In this document: positions 6,982-12,602 of the stretch, one piece after another | How the letters are laid out: the number at the start of each line of letters is the position of its first letter | Position numbering within the stretch: position 1 is the first letter of the stretch | Source of the DNA: an uncultured Senegalimassilia sp. | GTDB taxonomy: Bacteria; Actinomycetota; Coriobacteriia; Coriobacteriales; Eggerthellaceae | DNA: 12,602 bases | Direction of reading: 5' to 3' | Assembly: GCA_934661765.1 (NCBI GenBank) | Contig: CAKUJT010000071.1 | Location: forward strand, 1 to 12,602 | Translations under genes and position numbers: made by a program | The notes under the pieces: model-generated | What the model was told of the DNA's origin: nothing | The model's input: the letters and a program-made list of their open reading frames with translations, nothing else | Database searches by the model: none

Positions 6982-7012
6982 AAAACTGTTTTATTTTTAG
7001 AAAAAACTGTTT
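6982..7012. repeat. two identical AAAACTGTTTT palindromes, 21 bp apart
   Basis: AAAACTGTTTT is a perfect odd palindrome (AAAAC-T-GTTTT). Its central T is at about 6987 in the first copy and 7008 in the second, so the spacing is 21 bp, two helical turns. They lie about 90-120 bp upstream of the sigma-factor start and look like a paired operator for a dimeric regulator. The regulator is not known. Confidence 0.6.
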
Positions 7013-7102
7013 TGGGAGAACCGATTGATGTTCAAATGCATCTAATTGATGTAAAATAAAAAAACACGTGTATAAATGTCCGGACCAAAGGAGAAACAGG
7101 CT

Positions 7103-7648
7103 ATGACAAAAAGTGCATTTATTAAGGAGGTCCACGATGCAGAAGCGATGCTATATCATGTGGCCAAATCCATTTTAAAAAATGATGCAGATTGTTGTGA
7201 TGCTGTTCAGGAAACGCTTCTCAAAGCATATGAAAAGCTGGATACATTAAAAAAAGAGAAATTTTTCCGAACCTGGATCACCCGAATACTAATTAACGAG
7301 TGTAACGGAATCATTCGCAAAAGAAAAAATATCATTCCTTATGAAGAATACATGGAAAATGCGCAAATGTTTGAAGAGAACCGTTACGACCACCTGTATA
7401 TGGCAATTATGGAACTTCCGGAAAATCTGAGAATACTGGTAACCTTGTATTATATTGAGGGCTTTTCTCTGAAAGAAATCAGTGCAATTTTTAATATCCC
7501 AGAGGGAACGATCAAAAGCAGACTCTCTAAGGCGAGAGAACTTTTAAGGGAACAGCTTCTCGAGGAAACGGAACGAAAATCTATTGTAAACACAAGTATT
7601 TGCAAAGTATCCGAAAAAATGACAAGAAAGGAGCATATGCCATGTTAG
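7103..7648 (+). CDS. ECF-type RNA polymerase sigma factor
   Basis: ATG 7103 is chosen (181 residues, MTKSAFIKEVHDAEAM...) because AAAGGAG lies at 7087-7093. The ATG at 7076 is within the promoter-proximal region and has no ribosome binding site. The sigma-2 region (about 15-85) includes DAVQETLLKAYEKLDTLKKE and FRTWITRILINECNGIIRKRK. The sigma-4 region (about 105-160) includes ELPENLRILVTLYYIEGFSLKEI and the helix-turn-helix IPEGTIKSRLSKAREL. There is no sigma-3 domain, as expected for group IV/ECF factors. The last about 25 residues extend past the usual end. The frame overlaps the downstream anti-sigma gene by 7 bp. It probably directs a cell-envelope response held in check by that partner. 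Confidence 0.9.
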   Translation: MTKSAFIKEVHDAEAMLYHVAKSILKNDADCCDAVQETLLKAYEKLDTLKKEKFFRTWITRILINECNGIIRKRKNIIPYEEYMENAQMFEENRYDHLYMAIMELPENLRILVTLYYIEGFSLKEISAIFNIPEGTIKSRLSKARELLREQLLEETERKSIVNTSICKVSEKMTRKEHMPC

Positions 7649-8742
7649 AAAATAACTGGAAGGACTCAGCACCGAAGGTACCACAGGAGTTCCATGAAAA
7701 ATTTGAAGAAACGTTGAGACAGATTGAAGAAACGACGATATCGGACAACAAAAGGAAAAATAAAAAAATCCGGATTCGTGTTTTGACAGTAGCAGCTGCA
7801 CTTTGCGCCTGCATGACTGTTACCGTAGCCGCAAAAGAATTTCTGAAGTGGAATGTAGTATTAAAAGAACGATTAAATCCGTCCGAGGAACAACAGAAAT
7901 CTTTGGAAGAAACGAATTATATCCAAAATGTTAACCAGTCAGAAACACATAATGGTGTAACAGTTGCTCTGTCAGATTCTCTTCAGGATCAGGGGATTTT
8001 ATATGCAGTTTTTGAGATAAAGACCGGAGCGGATATTTCCATGGATCAAAATACTTCTTTCGAACATTTGGATATAAAAATTGACGGAAAATCAGTGTTT
8101 GGAGATGAACAATTTGGATCATGCAGTGTAGGCGGAGGTTTGGCATATTTAGAGGATGATGCAAATACATCTGCGCATCTTCAGTATTATGAGGCAACTT
8201 TTTCTTATGACTCCGATTACAATTTAAGTGGAAAAAAAGTAGAGATCACATTAGAAAATCTGACAGAAGACGGAGACAAAGCATCGGAAGGAACTGTAGT
8301 GGCACAGGGAACCTGGAACTTTGAATGGACTGTTGGAGAACTTGATCCAGAAACGCTTCTGGAGGTGAACAAGAAATGTGATTTTGGAGGCTATGAAATT
8401 AATGTGAGAAGCATGGAGATATCCCCATTTTTCTGGAAAATTTATCTTGACTATCAGGATGCAATGAAGGTATATGAGGATGAAAGAAATCGCTTTGAGT
8501 ACAATGGTTCTGATTGCGGAATGGATCTTTATGCAAGAACCCATATTGATGCTGTGAGGTATAAAGATGGTACAGTCGTAAACTTTGATTCGGCTTTAGG
8601 CGGAATTGGAGGTGGTGGTGAACTAGAGGACAAGAAAAATGGTGTTGTGGTGATTCGAAATAGCTTCGGACAAGCGATAGATGTAGATCAGCTTCAGGCT
8701 GTGCATTTTGGAAATGTGGATCAGTGGCTTGAAGTAAGATGA
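7642..8742 (+). CDS. DUF4179-type membrane anti-sigma protein
   Basis: ATG 7642 (366 residues, MLENNWKDSAPKVPQEFHEK...) has AAAGGAG at 7627-7633, inside the end of the sigma gene; earlier in-frame codons lack this. The cytoplasmic N-terminus (1-44, helical, with FHEKFEETLRQIEETT) is the expected sigma-binding part. One transmembrane helix (about 45-64, VLTVAAALCACMTVTVAA) follows a basic stretch. The external part (65-366) contains NGVTVALSDSLQDQGILYAVFEI, a pattern of DUF4179 domains, then beta-rich sequence. DUF4179 proteins are regularly encoded directly after ECF sigma factors in Clostridia and are regarded as their anti-sigma factors. No Cys/His zinc motif (ZAS type) is seen. Signal and release mechanism are unknown. 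Confidence 0.82.
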   Translation: MLENNWKDSAPKVPQEFHEKFEETLRQIEETTISDNKRKNKKIRIRVLTVAAALCACMTVTVAAKEFLKWNVVLKERLNPSEEQQKSLEETNYIQNVNQSETHNGVTVALSDSLQDQGILYAVFEIKTGADISMDQNTSFEHLDIKIDGKSVFGDEQFGSCSVGGGLAYLEDDANTSAHLQYYEATFSYDSDYNLSGKKVEITLENLTEDGDKASEGTVVAQGTWNFEWTVGELDPETLLEVNKKCDFGGYEINVRSMEISPFFWKIYLDYQDAMKVYEDERNRFEYNGSDCGMDLYARTHIDAVRYKDGTVVNFDSALGGIGGGGELEDKKNGVVVIRNSFGQAIDVDQLQAVHFGNVDQWLEVR

Positions 8743-9081
8743 TTTTTGAAAAAAAGATAGAAAGACCATTCGTCTTCCACGATAAAATACAATATATGTG
8801 AATGCAACTGTTGACATGTACTATATATTGTGCTGTCCTACAATTGGATTATCGTTTATGCATAGCCCACTATGCAGTAAAATTTTGTTCTGGTGTAAAG
8901 CCAGGAGCAATCATTTGAGAAACTATATCTGGAAAACAAGGAAAGACATCAAAAACCTGGAATGGATTTTTGGTGTCTTTTTTTGTTGCAAAAATCTGGA
9001 ATCCAAGCAAAGGGAGCAAATACAAAAGAAAGGAGAAACGGGATAATTCAAAAAAGAAAATATGGAAATCGGAGGATAAAC
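8743..9081 (+). other. spacer without a convincing gene; hairpins only
   Basis: This 339-bp stretch separates the sigma module from the element-like block. A frame at 8798-9046 is open but has no ribosome binding site, a non-protein-like composition rich in Cys/Trp/Phe, and crosses a terminator. Visible structures are an inverted repeat TGCATAG (8859-8865) / CTATGCA (8870-8876) with a 4-base loop, the terminator at 8943-8985, and an AAAGGAG-like stretch near 9028. Confidence 0.5.
8943..8985 (+). terminator. intrinsic terminator between the sigma module and the element block
   Basis: AAGACATCAAAAACC (8943-8957) pairs with the segment ending TTTTTGGTGTCTT (to 8979) with a G-U pair and a short loop, followed by a T run to about 8984. 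It lies 200 bp after the anti-sigma stop. A near copy of its left arm, CAAAAATCTGGAAT, occurs at 8989-9002. Confidence 0.7.
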
Positions 9082-9440
9082 ATGGAACAGAAAACTTTAG
9101 ACTAGGAAAGAATCTGTGAAGAGGGCGATTAGGCATAAGGGACGAAGAATACGCTGGTTACTATTGCCTGGTCCTGGCAATTGTATGCGGATTAAATGCA
9201 GCGGAGGCATGGAAAATCTATCAGTATGGTCCAGGTCATCCGTTAAGCAAAAAAATTCTGAAAAATAAGATCAGGGATTCCTCCCTGAAAGAATTAAAGA
9301 AAAAAGAGCAGGGACTTATGATGAAAAAGCTGTTTTCACAGGGATACAGTAAAAACGCGATTGCAGATGCGTTTGGATGCTTACCTGAAACTGTAACAGC
9401 GAGAATCAAAAAAGCAGAGGAGGATACAAATGGAACATAG
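9082..9440 (+). pseudogene. broken helix-turn-helix protein gene (nonsense codon plus frameshift)
   Basis: A strong GGAGG (9070-9074) precedes ATG 9082, but translation gives only MEQKTLD before TAG (9103-9105). The same frame continues ERICEEGD to a second TAG at 9130. The coherent protein then appears in the next frame, from about 9130 to the stop at 9438-9440: LGIRDEEYAGYYCLVLAIVC, then NAAEAWKIYQYGPGHPLSKK, ending LFSQGYSKNAIADAFGCLPE and TVTARIKKAEED. The end is a Hin/homeodomain-like helix-turn-helix. One nonsense change (for example CAG or CAA to TAG) and a one-base deletion near 9129 would explain it. Only a 40-residue piece from ATG 9318 could still be made. The stop overlaps the next gene's start. 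Confidence 0.65.
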
Positions 9441-9831
9441 TAATATAATCGGACCTATATTTAATGACTTTTTAGGATTGTATACAGGAAAGAAGCCTGT
9501 TGGAATCCAGGAACTGATTCAAAAATATGACAGGCATCCGGTTCTGATGGGGCTGTTATCCAATATGAATTCTATCATATACGTGGATGCCGAAAAGGTT
9601 ATGCATGAAATCTATCCACTTTATAAGAAATACAGACATCGTGCATTGGATGATAATGTGTGGAAAGACATTGTAGAGAGTGCGGAGACCCTTGAAAAGA
9701 AGTGGAATGGAAACCTTTGGGTACGCCGGGTAATCCTGAACCTGGTGAATGAACTTGACAGGGAATCACAGGAGGTGCAAAAGGCTGCTGCAGGTGAAAT
9801 GCAGGAAAACCTGAAACAAAAAGCTGCATAG
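9430..9831 (+). CDS. hypothetical protein (133 aa) of the PcfK-like gene block
   Basis: ATG 9430 has AGAGGAGG at 9416-9423 and overlaps the end of the upstream broken gene, indicating former translational coupling. The protein (MEHSNIIGPIFNDFLGLYTG...) is soluble and mostly helical. The middle reads YDRHPVLMGLLSNMNSIIYV, with a charged, Gln/Glu-rich C-terminus (SQEVQKAAAGEMQENLKQKAA). I see no catalytic motif, signal peptide or membrane segment and do not recognise the family. It lies 18 bp before the PcfK/AcrIIA9-like gene on the same strand, so the two are surely one transcript. Confidence 0.75.
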   Translation: MEHSNIIGPIFNDFLGLYTGKKPVGIQELIQKYDRHPVLMGLLSNMNSIIYVDAEKVMHEIYPLYKKYRHRALDDNVWKDIVESAETLEKKWNGNLWVRRVILNLVNELDRESQEVQKAAAGEMQENLKQKAA

Positions 9832-9849
9832 TAGCAGGAGGAATTTTAT

Positions 9850-10545
9850 ATGCTGGAAAGACTTGCAAAAAGTAAAGAGGAATTAAATATTCTGGCCGAG
9901 CATTACCGGACCTGTCAAAATGTAGCGGCAATTGAAAGGCTTGCGAAAGAGCATGCTATTCCGAAGGAGGACACGGATGCATTTATAGCAGGAAAAAGCT
10001 GCTGCCTGTTGAAAGTTCCATTAATGGGGCAATCCGGTTCAGTAACCGAAAAACTGACAGAAGAAATGCTTCTTTTGCAGGATTCAGGGTATGCGACCGT
10101 GCTTGGCACGTATCTTTTAGACCTTGCCAGAAAAGATCCTGTTATGAAAGATGTGATCCTCCAGCCTCATAAGACGCTGAGACACTGTCTCGAATATGTC
10201 CATGAAAAAGCATATGAGACGGCGCTGGAAAAGGCAAAGAAAGAGGGAAAAACTGGTGTGGGGCAAAATGCTGGTATAGCGATTGGCTCTACAGAGGTAT
10301 TTGCCTGGGTAATAGACTATTACCTGTTGGACGACCGTAAAGACATGGAGAAAAAAGCACAGGAAGAAAAAGATACAATAAAGAAAGCCTGGAAAAGAGC
10401 AGAATCAATCAGGACATTGTCAACAAAATCAAAAGATGCAGATACGAAGAAAGATGTTTCGGAAGATGCAAAGGTGGCAGCAAAGCCAGCAGCGCAAAAG
10501 AAAGAAGAACCGGAGCAGCTTTCTTTATTTAATTTAGGAGCCTGA
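9850..10545 (+). CDS. PcfK/AcrIIA9-like protein with C-terminal sliding-clamp-binding motif
   Basis: ATG 9850 follows AGGAGGAATTTT with good spacing; 231 residues. The central region (about 66-162) reads TEKLTEEMLLLQDSGYATVL, then GTYLLDLARKDPVMKDVILQ, PHKTLRHCLEYVHEKAYE and STEVFAWVIDYYLLDD. This is the pattern of PcfK-like proteins, a family that also contains the Cas9 inhibitor AcrIIA9; the match is by recalled pattern, not a search. An N-terminal helical segment (1-48) precedes it. A long charged linker (about 163-220, Lys/Glu/Ala-rich) leads to QLSLF at 223-227, four residues from the C-terminus, the canonical DnaN beta-clamp-binding pentapeptide. PcfK-like proteins are carried by conjugative elements and plasmids. 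Anti-Cas9 activity of this member is unproven. Confidence 0.65.
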   Translation: MLERLAKSKEELNILAEHYRTCQNVAAIERLAKEHAIPKEDTDAFIAGKSCCLLKVPLMGQSGSVTEKLTEEMLLLQDSGYATVLGTYLLDLARKDPVMKDVILQPHKTLRHCLEYVHEKAYETALEKAKKEGKTGVGQNAGIAIGSTEVFAWVIDYYLLDDRKDMEKKAQEEKDTIKKAWKRAESIRTLSTKSKDADTKKDVSEDAKVAAKPAAQKKEEPEQLSLFNLGA

Positions 10546-10547
10546 AT

Positions 10548-11075
10548 ATGATTGCATACAAAGGGTTTGAAAAAAATTTAAGTTGCAGGGGTTATCAATT
10601 TAAACGATATGGGATCAATGAGACAACGGAGGCAAATTGCAGACAGAATGGATTCCATTGTGCGGAAAATCCGCTGGATTGTCTTGTCCACTATCCGAAT
10701 TGGAGAAACTCCAGGTATTTTGTAGTGAAAGCATTTGGAGATCTGGATGAAGATGACCGGGATACCAAAATCTCGTGCACAAAGATGGAACTGAAGGAGG
10801 AACTGGATTTTTCAATGCTTTTACTACGGGGAGCAGCGTATATGGCAATACATCCGGACCGCCCATGGTGCAGCCTGGTTTGCAAAGAAACAGGTGTGGG
10901 CAATAATGGATTCGTAATTGTACGCGGCAAACAACCAAAAGCAAAAGGAAGGAAAAATGATCTTCTTATTCTTGTCCAGGAAGAGCCTGACGGCAATGAG
11001 ATTATATATGTAAACCAGCTCTGTGTGGATGGCATAAGACATAAGGAAAATGAATGGTACGGAATTGCAGATTGA
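10548..11075 (+). CDS. DUF7666-like protein
   Basis: ATG 10548 is 2 bp after the previous stop, with TTAGGAG overlapping the end of that gene. The protein has 175 residues. Its N-terminus, MIAYKGFEKNLSCRGYQFKR, followed by NCRQNGFHCAENPLDCLVHY and RYFVVKAFGDLDEDDRDTKI, matches the pattern KGFdKdLxCRgfqyevG...C.nGFHaCenPldvl.YY seen in DUF7666-type phage and element proteins. In many of these the domain binds no known cofactor and has no known role. The conserved Cys/His cluster (CRGY, C..NGFHCAENPLDC) is intact. A middle repeat-like part (LLLRGAAYMAIHPDRPWCSL) and a basic loop (GKQPKAKGRKND) follow. It is translationally linked to the PcfK-like gene. Confidence 0.6.
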   Translation: MIAYKGFEKNLSCRGYQFKRYGINETTEANCRQNGFHCAENPLDCLVHYPNWRNSRYFVVKAFGDLDEDDRDTKISCTKMELKEELDFSMLLLRGAAYMAIHPDRPWCSLVCKETGVGNNGFVIVRGKQPKAKGRKNDLLILVQEEPDGNEIIYVNQLCVDGIRHKENEWYGIAD

Positions 11076-11128
11076 AAATTGGATGCTGGATCAGCGGTCA
11101 TAGAGAAACCGCAGAAAGGATTATTACG

Positions 11129-12121
11129 ATGAAGTTAGGATATTTGGAATTTGTTGAGGTATTAAGAAAACAGCTTTTGAATGCTTTGAACTTACAGGAA
11201 CAGCAAATATTTTTTAAAAAGAAAGCCATAGATAATAAGGATCGCTTATTTGTGGAGGCATTTGAAAATTTAAGTGGAAAGCAACTGTGCGGTATTGACG
11301 TGAAAGATTTATATGAGCGTTATATGGAAGGGAGTTCGATGGAGTCAATTTCATATTCTGTACAGGAGGAAATCGCGAAACTGAAAACGGTTGGCATGTT
11401 AGAGAACAAGATGACTCCTGACAGTTATCAAAAAATCAAAAAATACCTTTTTGTAAAACCTCTTAACAAGAAAGAGCATTCACTTGAGATGGAAGATGCA
11501 GTGCATGAGGATGTTGGCGATATCGCTTGTGTCCTGTATATGATGCTTAGTAACACGAACGGGTATTTTACAGGCATAAAGATAAAAAATCAGCATTTGG
11601 AACAATGGGAAATGACAAAAGAGGCTGTTATGGAAGAGGCACTTAAAAATACCTGCCAGATGGCACCCCCTCTCATTTGTACTAATGATGAGAACAAGTG
11701 GGGAGGATCCTTTATGGAGAATGGAGCATTCTGCTTATCGAAAAGTGATAAAGTTATGGGGGTTCGACTTTCCACAAATACAAAAGAATATGGAGCGATT
11801 TCCGTATTTTACCCTGGTGTCCTTCAAAGACTGGCACAGCTTATGGGAAGTGATTTGTACATTTTATTTACAAGTGGGAATGAAAGTACAATTTACAGTG
11901 CAAATGAGAGTAATTTAGAAGATATTAAGACTGAACTCAATGAAATGGTGATTGAGTATAGGAATGCTATGGTGTTTAAGTGTAGGAATGGTATGGTGTT
12001 TGAAGAAAAATTATTGTCAGAAGAACTCTACTACTATAGCAGAATCGAAGATAAGATTTCTGTATATATGGAAAAAGTAAAGGTTAACTTTACTACGGTT
12101 AATTTAAAGGAAGTGCACTGA
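11129..12121 (+). CDS. DUF5688-family protein, first of two tandem paralogues
   Basis: I chose ATG 11129 (330 residues, MKLGYLEFVEVLRKQLLNAL...) because AAAGGA at 11115-11120 is 8 bp upstream. The ATG at 11054 lies inside the preceding gene and adds an unrelated 25-residue tail. The layout is that of DUF5688 proteins: an N-terminal 'FVEVLRKQLLNALNLQEQQIFFKK' segment, CGIDVKDLYERYMEGSSMES, and a C-terminal ISVFYPGVLQRLAQLMGSDLY region with SEELYYY at the end. These are cytoplasmic proteins of unknown role, frequent on Clostridia mobile elements. Oddity: the 24-bp unit at 11957-11980 is repeated at 11981-12004 (20 of 24 identical), giving YRNAMVFK then CRNGMVFE; see findings. Confidence 0.78.
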   Translation: MKLGYLEFVEVLRKQLLNALNLQEQQIFFKKKAIDNKDRLFVEAFENLSGKQLCGIDVKDLYERYMEGSSMESISYSVQEEIAKLKTVGMLENKMTPDSYQKIKKYLFVKPLNKKEHSLEMEDAVHEDVGDIACVLYMMLSNTNGYFTGIKIKNQHLEQWEMTKEAVMEEALKNTCQMAPPLICTNDENKWGGSFMENGAFCLSKSDKVMGVRLSTNTKEYGAISVFYPGVLQRLAQLMGSDLYILFTSGNESTIYSANESNLEDIKTELNEMVIEYRNAMVFKCRNGMVFEEKLLSEELYYYSRIEDKISVYMEKVKVNFTTVNLKEVH

Positions 12122-12175
12122 TTATTAGAAAAGGTAGATAAGGCTGCGTAATAGTTAAGTGGTAAGCAGTATCTG

Positions 12176-12181
12176 TATAAT
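12176..12181 (+). promoter_or_regulatory. possible -10 box upstream of the second DUF5688 gene
   Basis: A perfect TATAAT preceded by TG (TGTATAAT) lies 26 bp before ATG 12207. No good -35 is visible 16-18 bp upstream (AGTTAAGT region), so this is a weak call. Confidence 0.35.
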
Positions 12182-12206
12182 CCTAACGAAAGGAAATCAA
12201 AATATT

Positions 12207-12602
12207 ATGAATGAAATTTTAAGTTATGAAAAGTTTGTCGAAAACTTAAGAGCGTATCTGTTAGATGCTTTAAATCTGCAAGAAGAGCGAATTTATTTTG
12301 AAGCAAAAGATGAAGAGGGGATGGCTCCGAATGGAGACCGTTTATTTGTGGAATGTCGTGTAAGTTCAGAAGGGAAAGAAGTATGTGGAATCCATACGGA
12401 AGAGTTATATGAGGATTATCTGGATGGTATTTCCATAAAAAGAATTGGAGATACTGTTACAAATGAAATCCTGAAATTAAAAGATGCAAGGCTTTTCAAA
12501 AAAGTACAGAATGTAAATAATTATTCCAAAGTAAAGGGAGACCTGTTTATACGGCTTTTAAACAAAAAGAAACATGAAAAGGCACTGGAAAATGCTGTGT
12601 AT
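12207..12602 (+). CDS. DUF5688-family protein, second paralogue, cut by the window edge
   Basis: ATG 12207 (MNEILSYEKFVENLRAYLLD...) follows AAAGGA at about 12189-12194. The frame is open for 132 codons to the end of the window, so the C-terminal half is missing from view only. It aligns by eye with the first paralogue: FVENLRAYLLDALNLQEERI against FVEVLRKQLLNALNLQEQQI; CGIHTEELYEDYLDGISIKR against CGIDVKDLYERYMEGSSMES; DLFIRLLNKKKHEKALENAV against YLFVKPLNKKEHSLEMEDAV. The second copy has a few extra residues near 30-45 (DEEGMAPNGDRLFVECRVSS). The pair therefore looks like an old tandem gene duplication. Function unknown. Confidence 0.75.
   Translation, partial: MNEILSYEKFVENLRAYLLDALNLQEERIYFEAKDEEGMAPNGDRLFVECRVSSEGKEVCGIHTEELYEDYLDGISIKRIGDTVTNEILKLKDARLFKKVQNVNNYSKVKGDLFIRLLNKKKHEKALENAVY

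Noticed and set aside
8811..8844. TTGACA at 8811-8816 as a promoter -35
   Set aside because: No -10 at 16-18 bp; the nearest candidate (TACAAT, 8839) is 22 bp away.
8798..9046. Open frame of 82 codons in the spacer
   Set aside because: No ribosome binding site, low-complexity Cys/Trp/Phe-rich sequence, and it runs through an intrinsic terminator; probably chance.
11094..11112. GCGGT/ACCGC hairpin before the first DUF5688 gene
   Set aside because: Only 5 bp with a 9-base loop; likely chance.
1..12602. CRISPR array, tRNA, rRNA, transposase, integrase or att site
   Set aside because: No regularly spaced repeats, no tRNA-like cloverleaf and no recombinase motif were seen; the mobile origin of the blocks is inferred from gene families and junctions only.

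Overview
The window looks like chromosome of a low-to-moderate GC Gram-positive gut anaerobe of the Clostridia, most likely Lachnospiraceae. The evidence is strong AGGAGG-type ribosome binding sites, intrinsic terminators with T tracts, AT-rich spacers, and families common in that group (DUF4179 anti-sigma proteins, DUF5688 proteins, PcfK/AcrIIA9-like proteins, FtsX-type transporters with a two-component system). The species is an inference; no rRNA or tRNA is present to fix it. The region is a patchwork of accessory modules joined at broken genes.

Bases 1-1305 are an AT-rich block. It holds a truncated XRE-type repressor (28-174), a hairpin terminator, a good sigma-A-type promoter, an unlisted 54-residue two-helix membrane protein (364-528), a 207-residue DUF4304-like protein (562-1185), and a closing terminator.

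Bases 1363-6770 are a self-contained antimicrobial-peptide-type sensing and transport cassette with visibly higher GC. It encodes a small helix-turn-helix protein, an OmpR-family response regulator, an intramembrane-sensing histidine kinase, an ABC ATPase and an 838-residue FtsX-type permease with two extracellular domains. Three tandem 11-bp direct-repeat operators (consensus TGTGANNTTTC) are present. Two sit at a nearly identical position relative to a -10 element, before the regulator gene and before the transporter genes. A third lies downstream of the permease terminator with no obvious target. Two inverted-repeat versions of the half-site bring the total to ten half-sites.

Bases 6771-8742 begin with the C-terminal remnant of an ArsR/SdpR-type repressor on the minus strand. 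Next come two identical palindromes 21 bp apart, then an ECF sigma factor overlapping a DUF4179-type membrane anti-sigma protein. Readthrough from the orphan third operator would enter this pair.

Bases 8743-9081 carry no convincing gene, only hairpins. From 9082 to the right edge lies a co-directional block typical of integrative and conjugative elements. It contains a broken helix-turn-helix gene, an unknown 133-residue protein, a PcfK/AcrIIA9-like protein ending in a canonical sliding-clamp-binding motif (QLSLF), a DUF7666-like protein, and two tandem DUF5688 paralogues, the second cut by the window edge.
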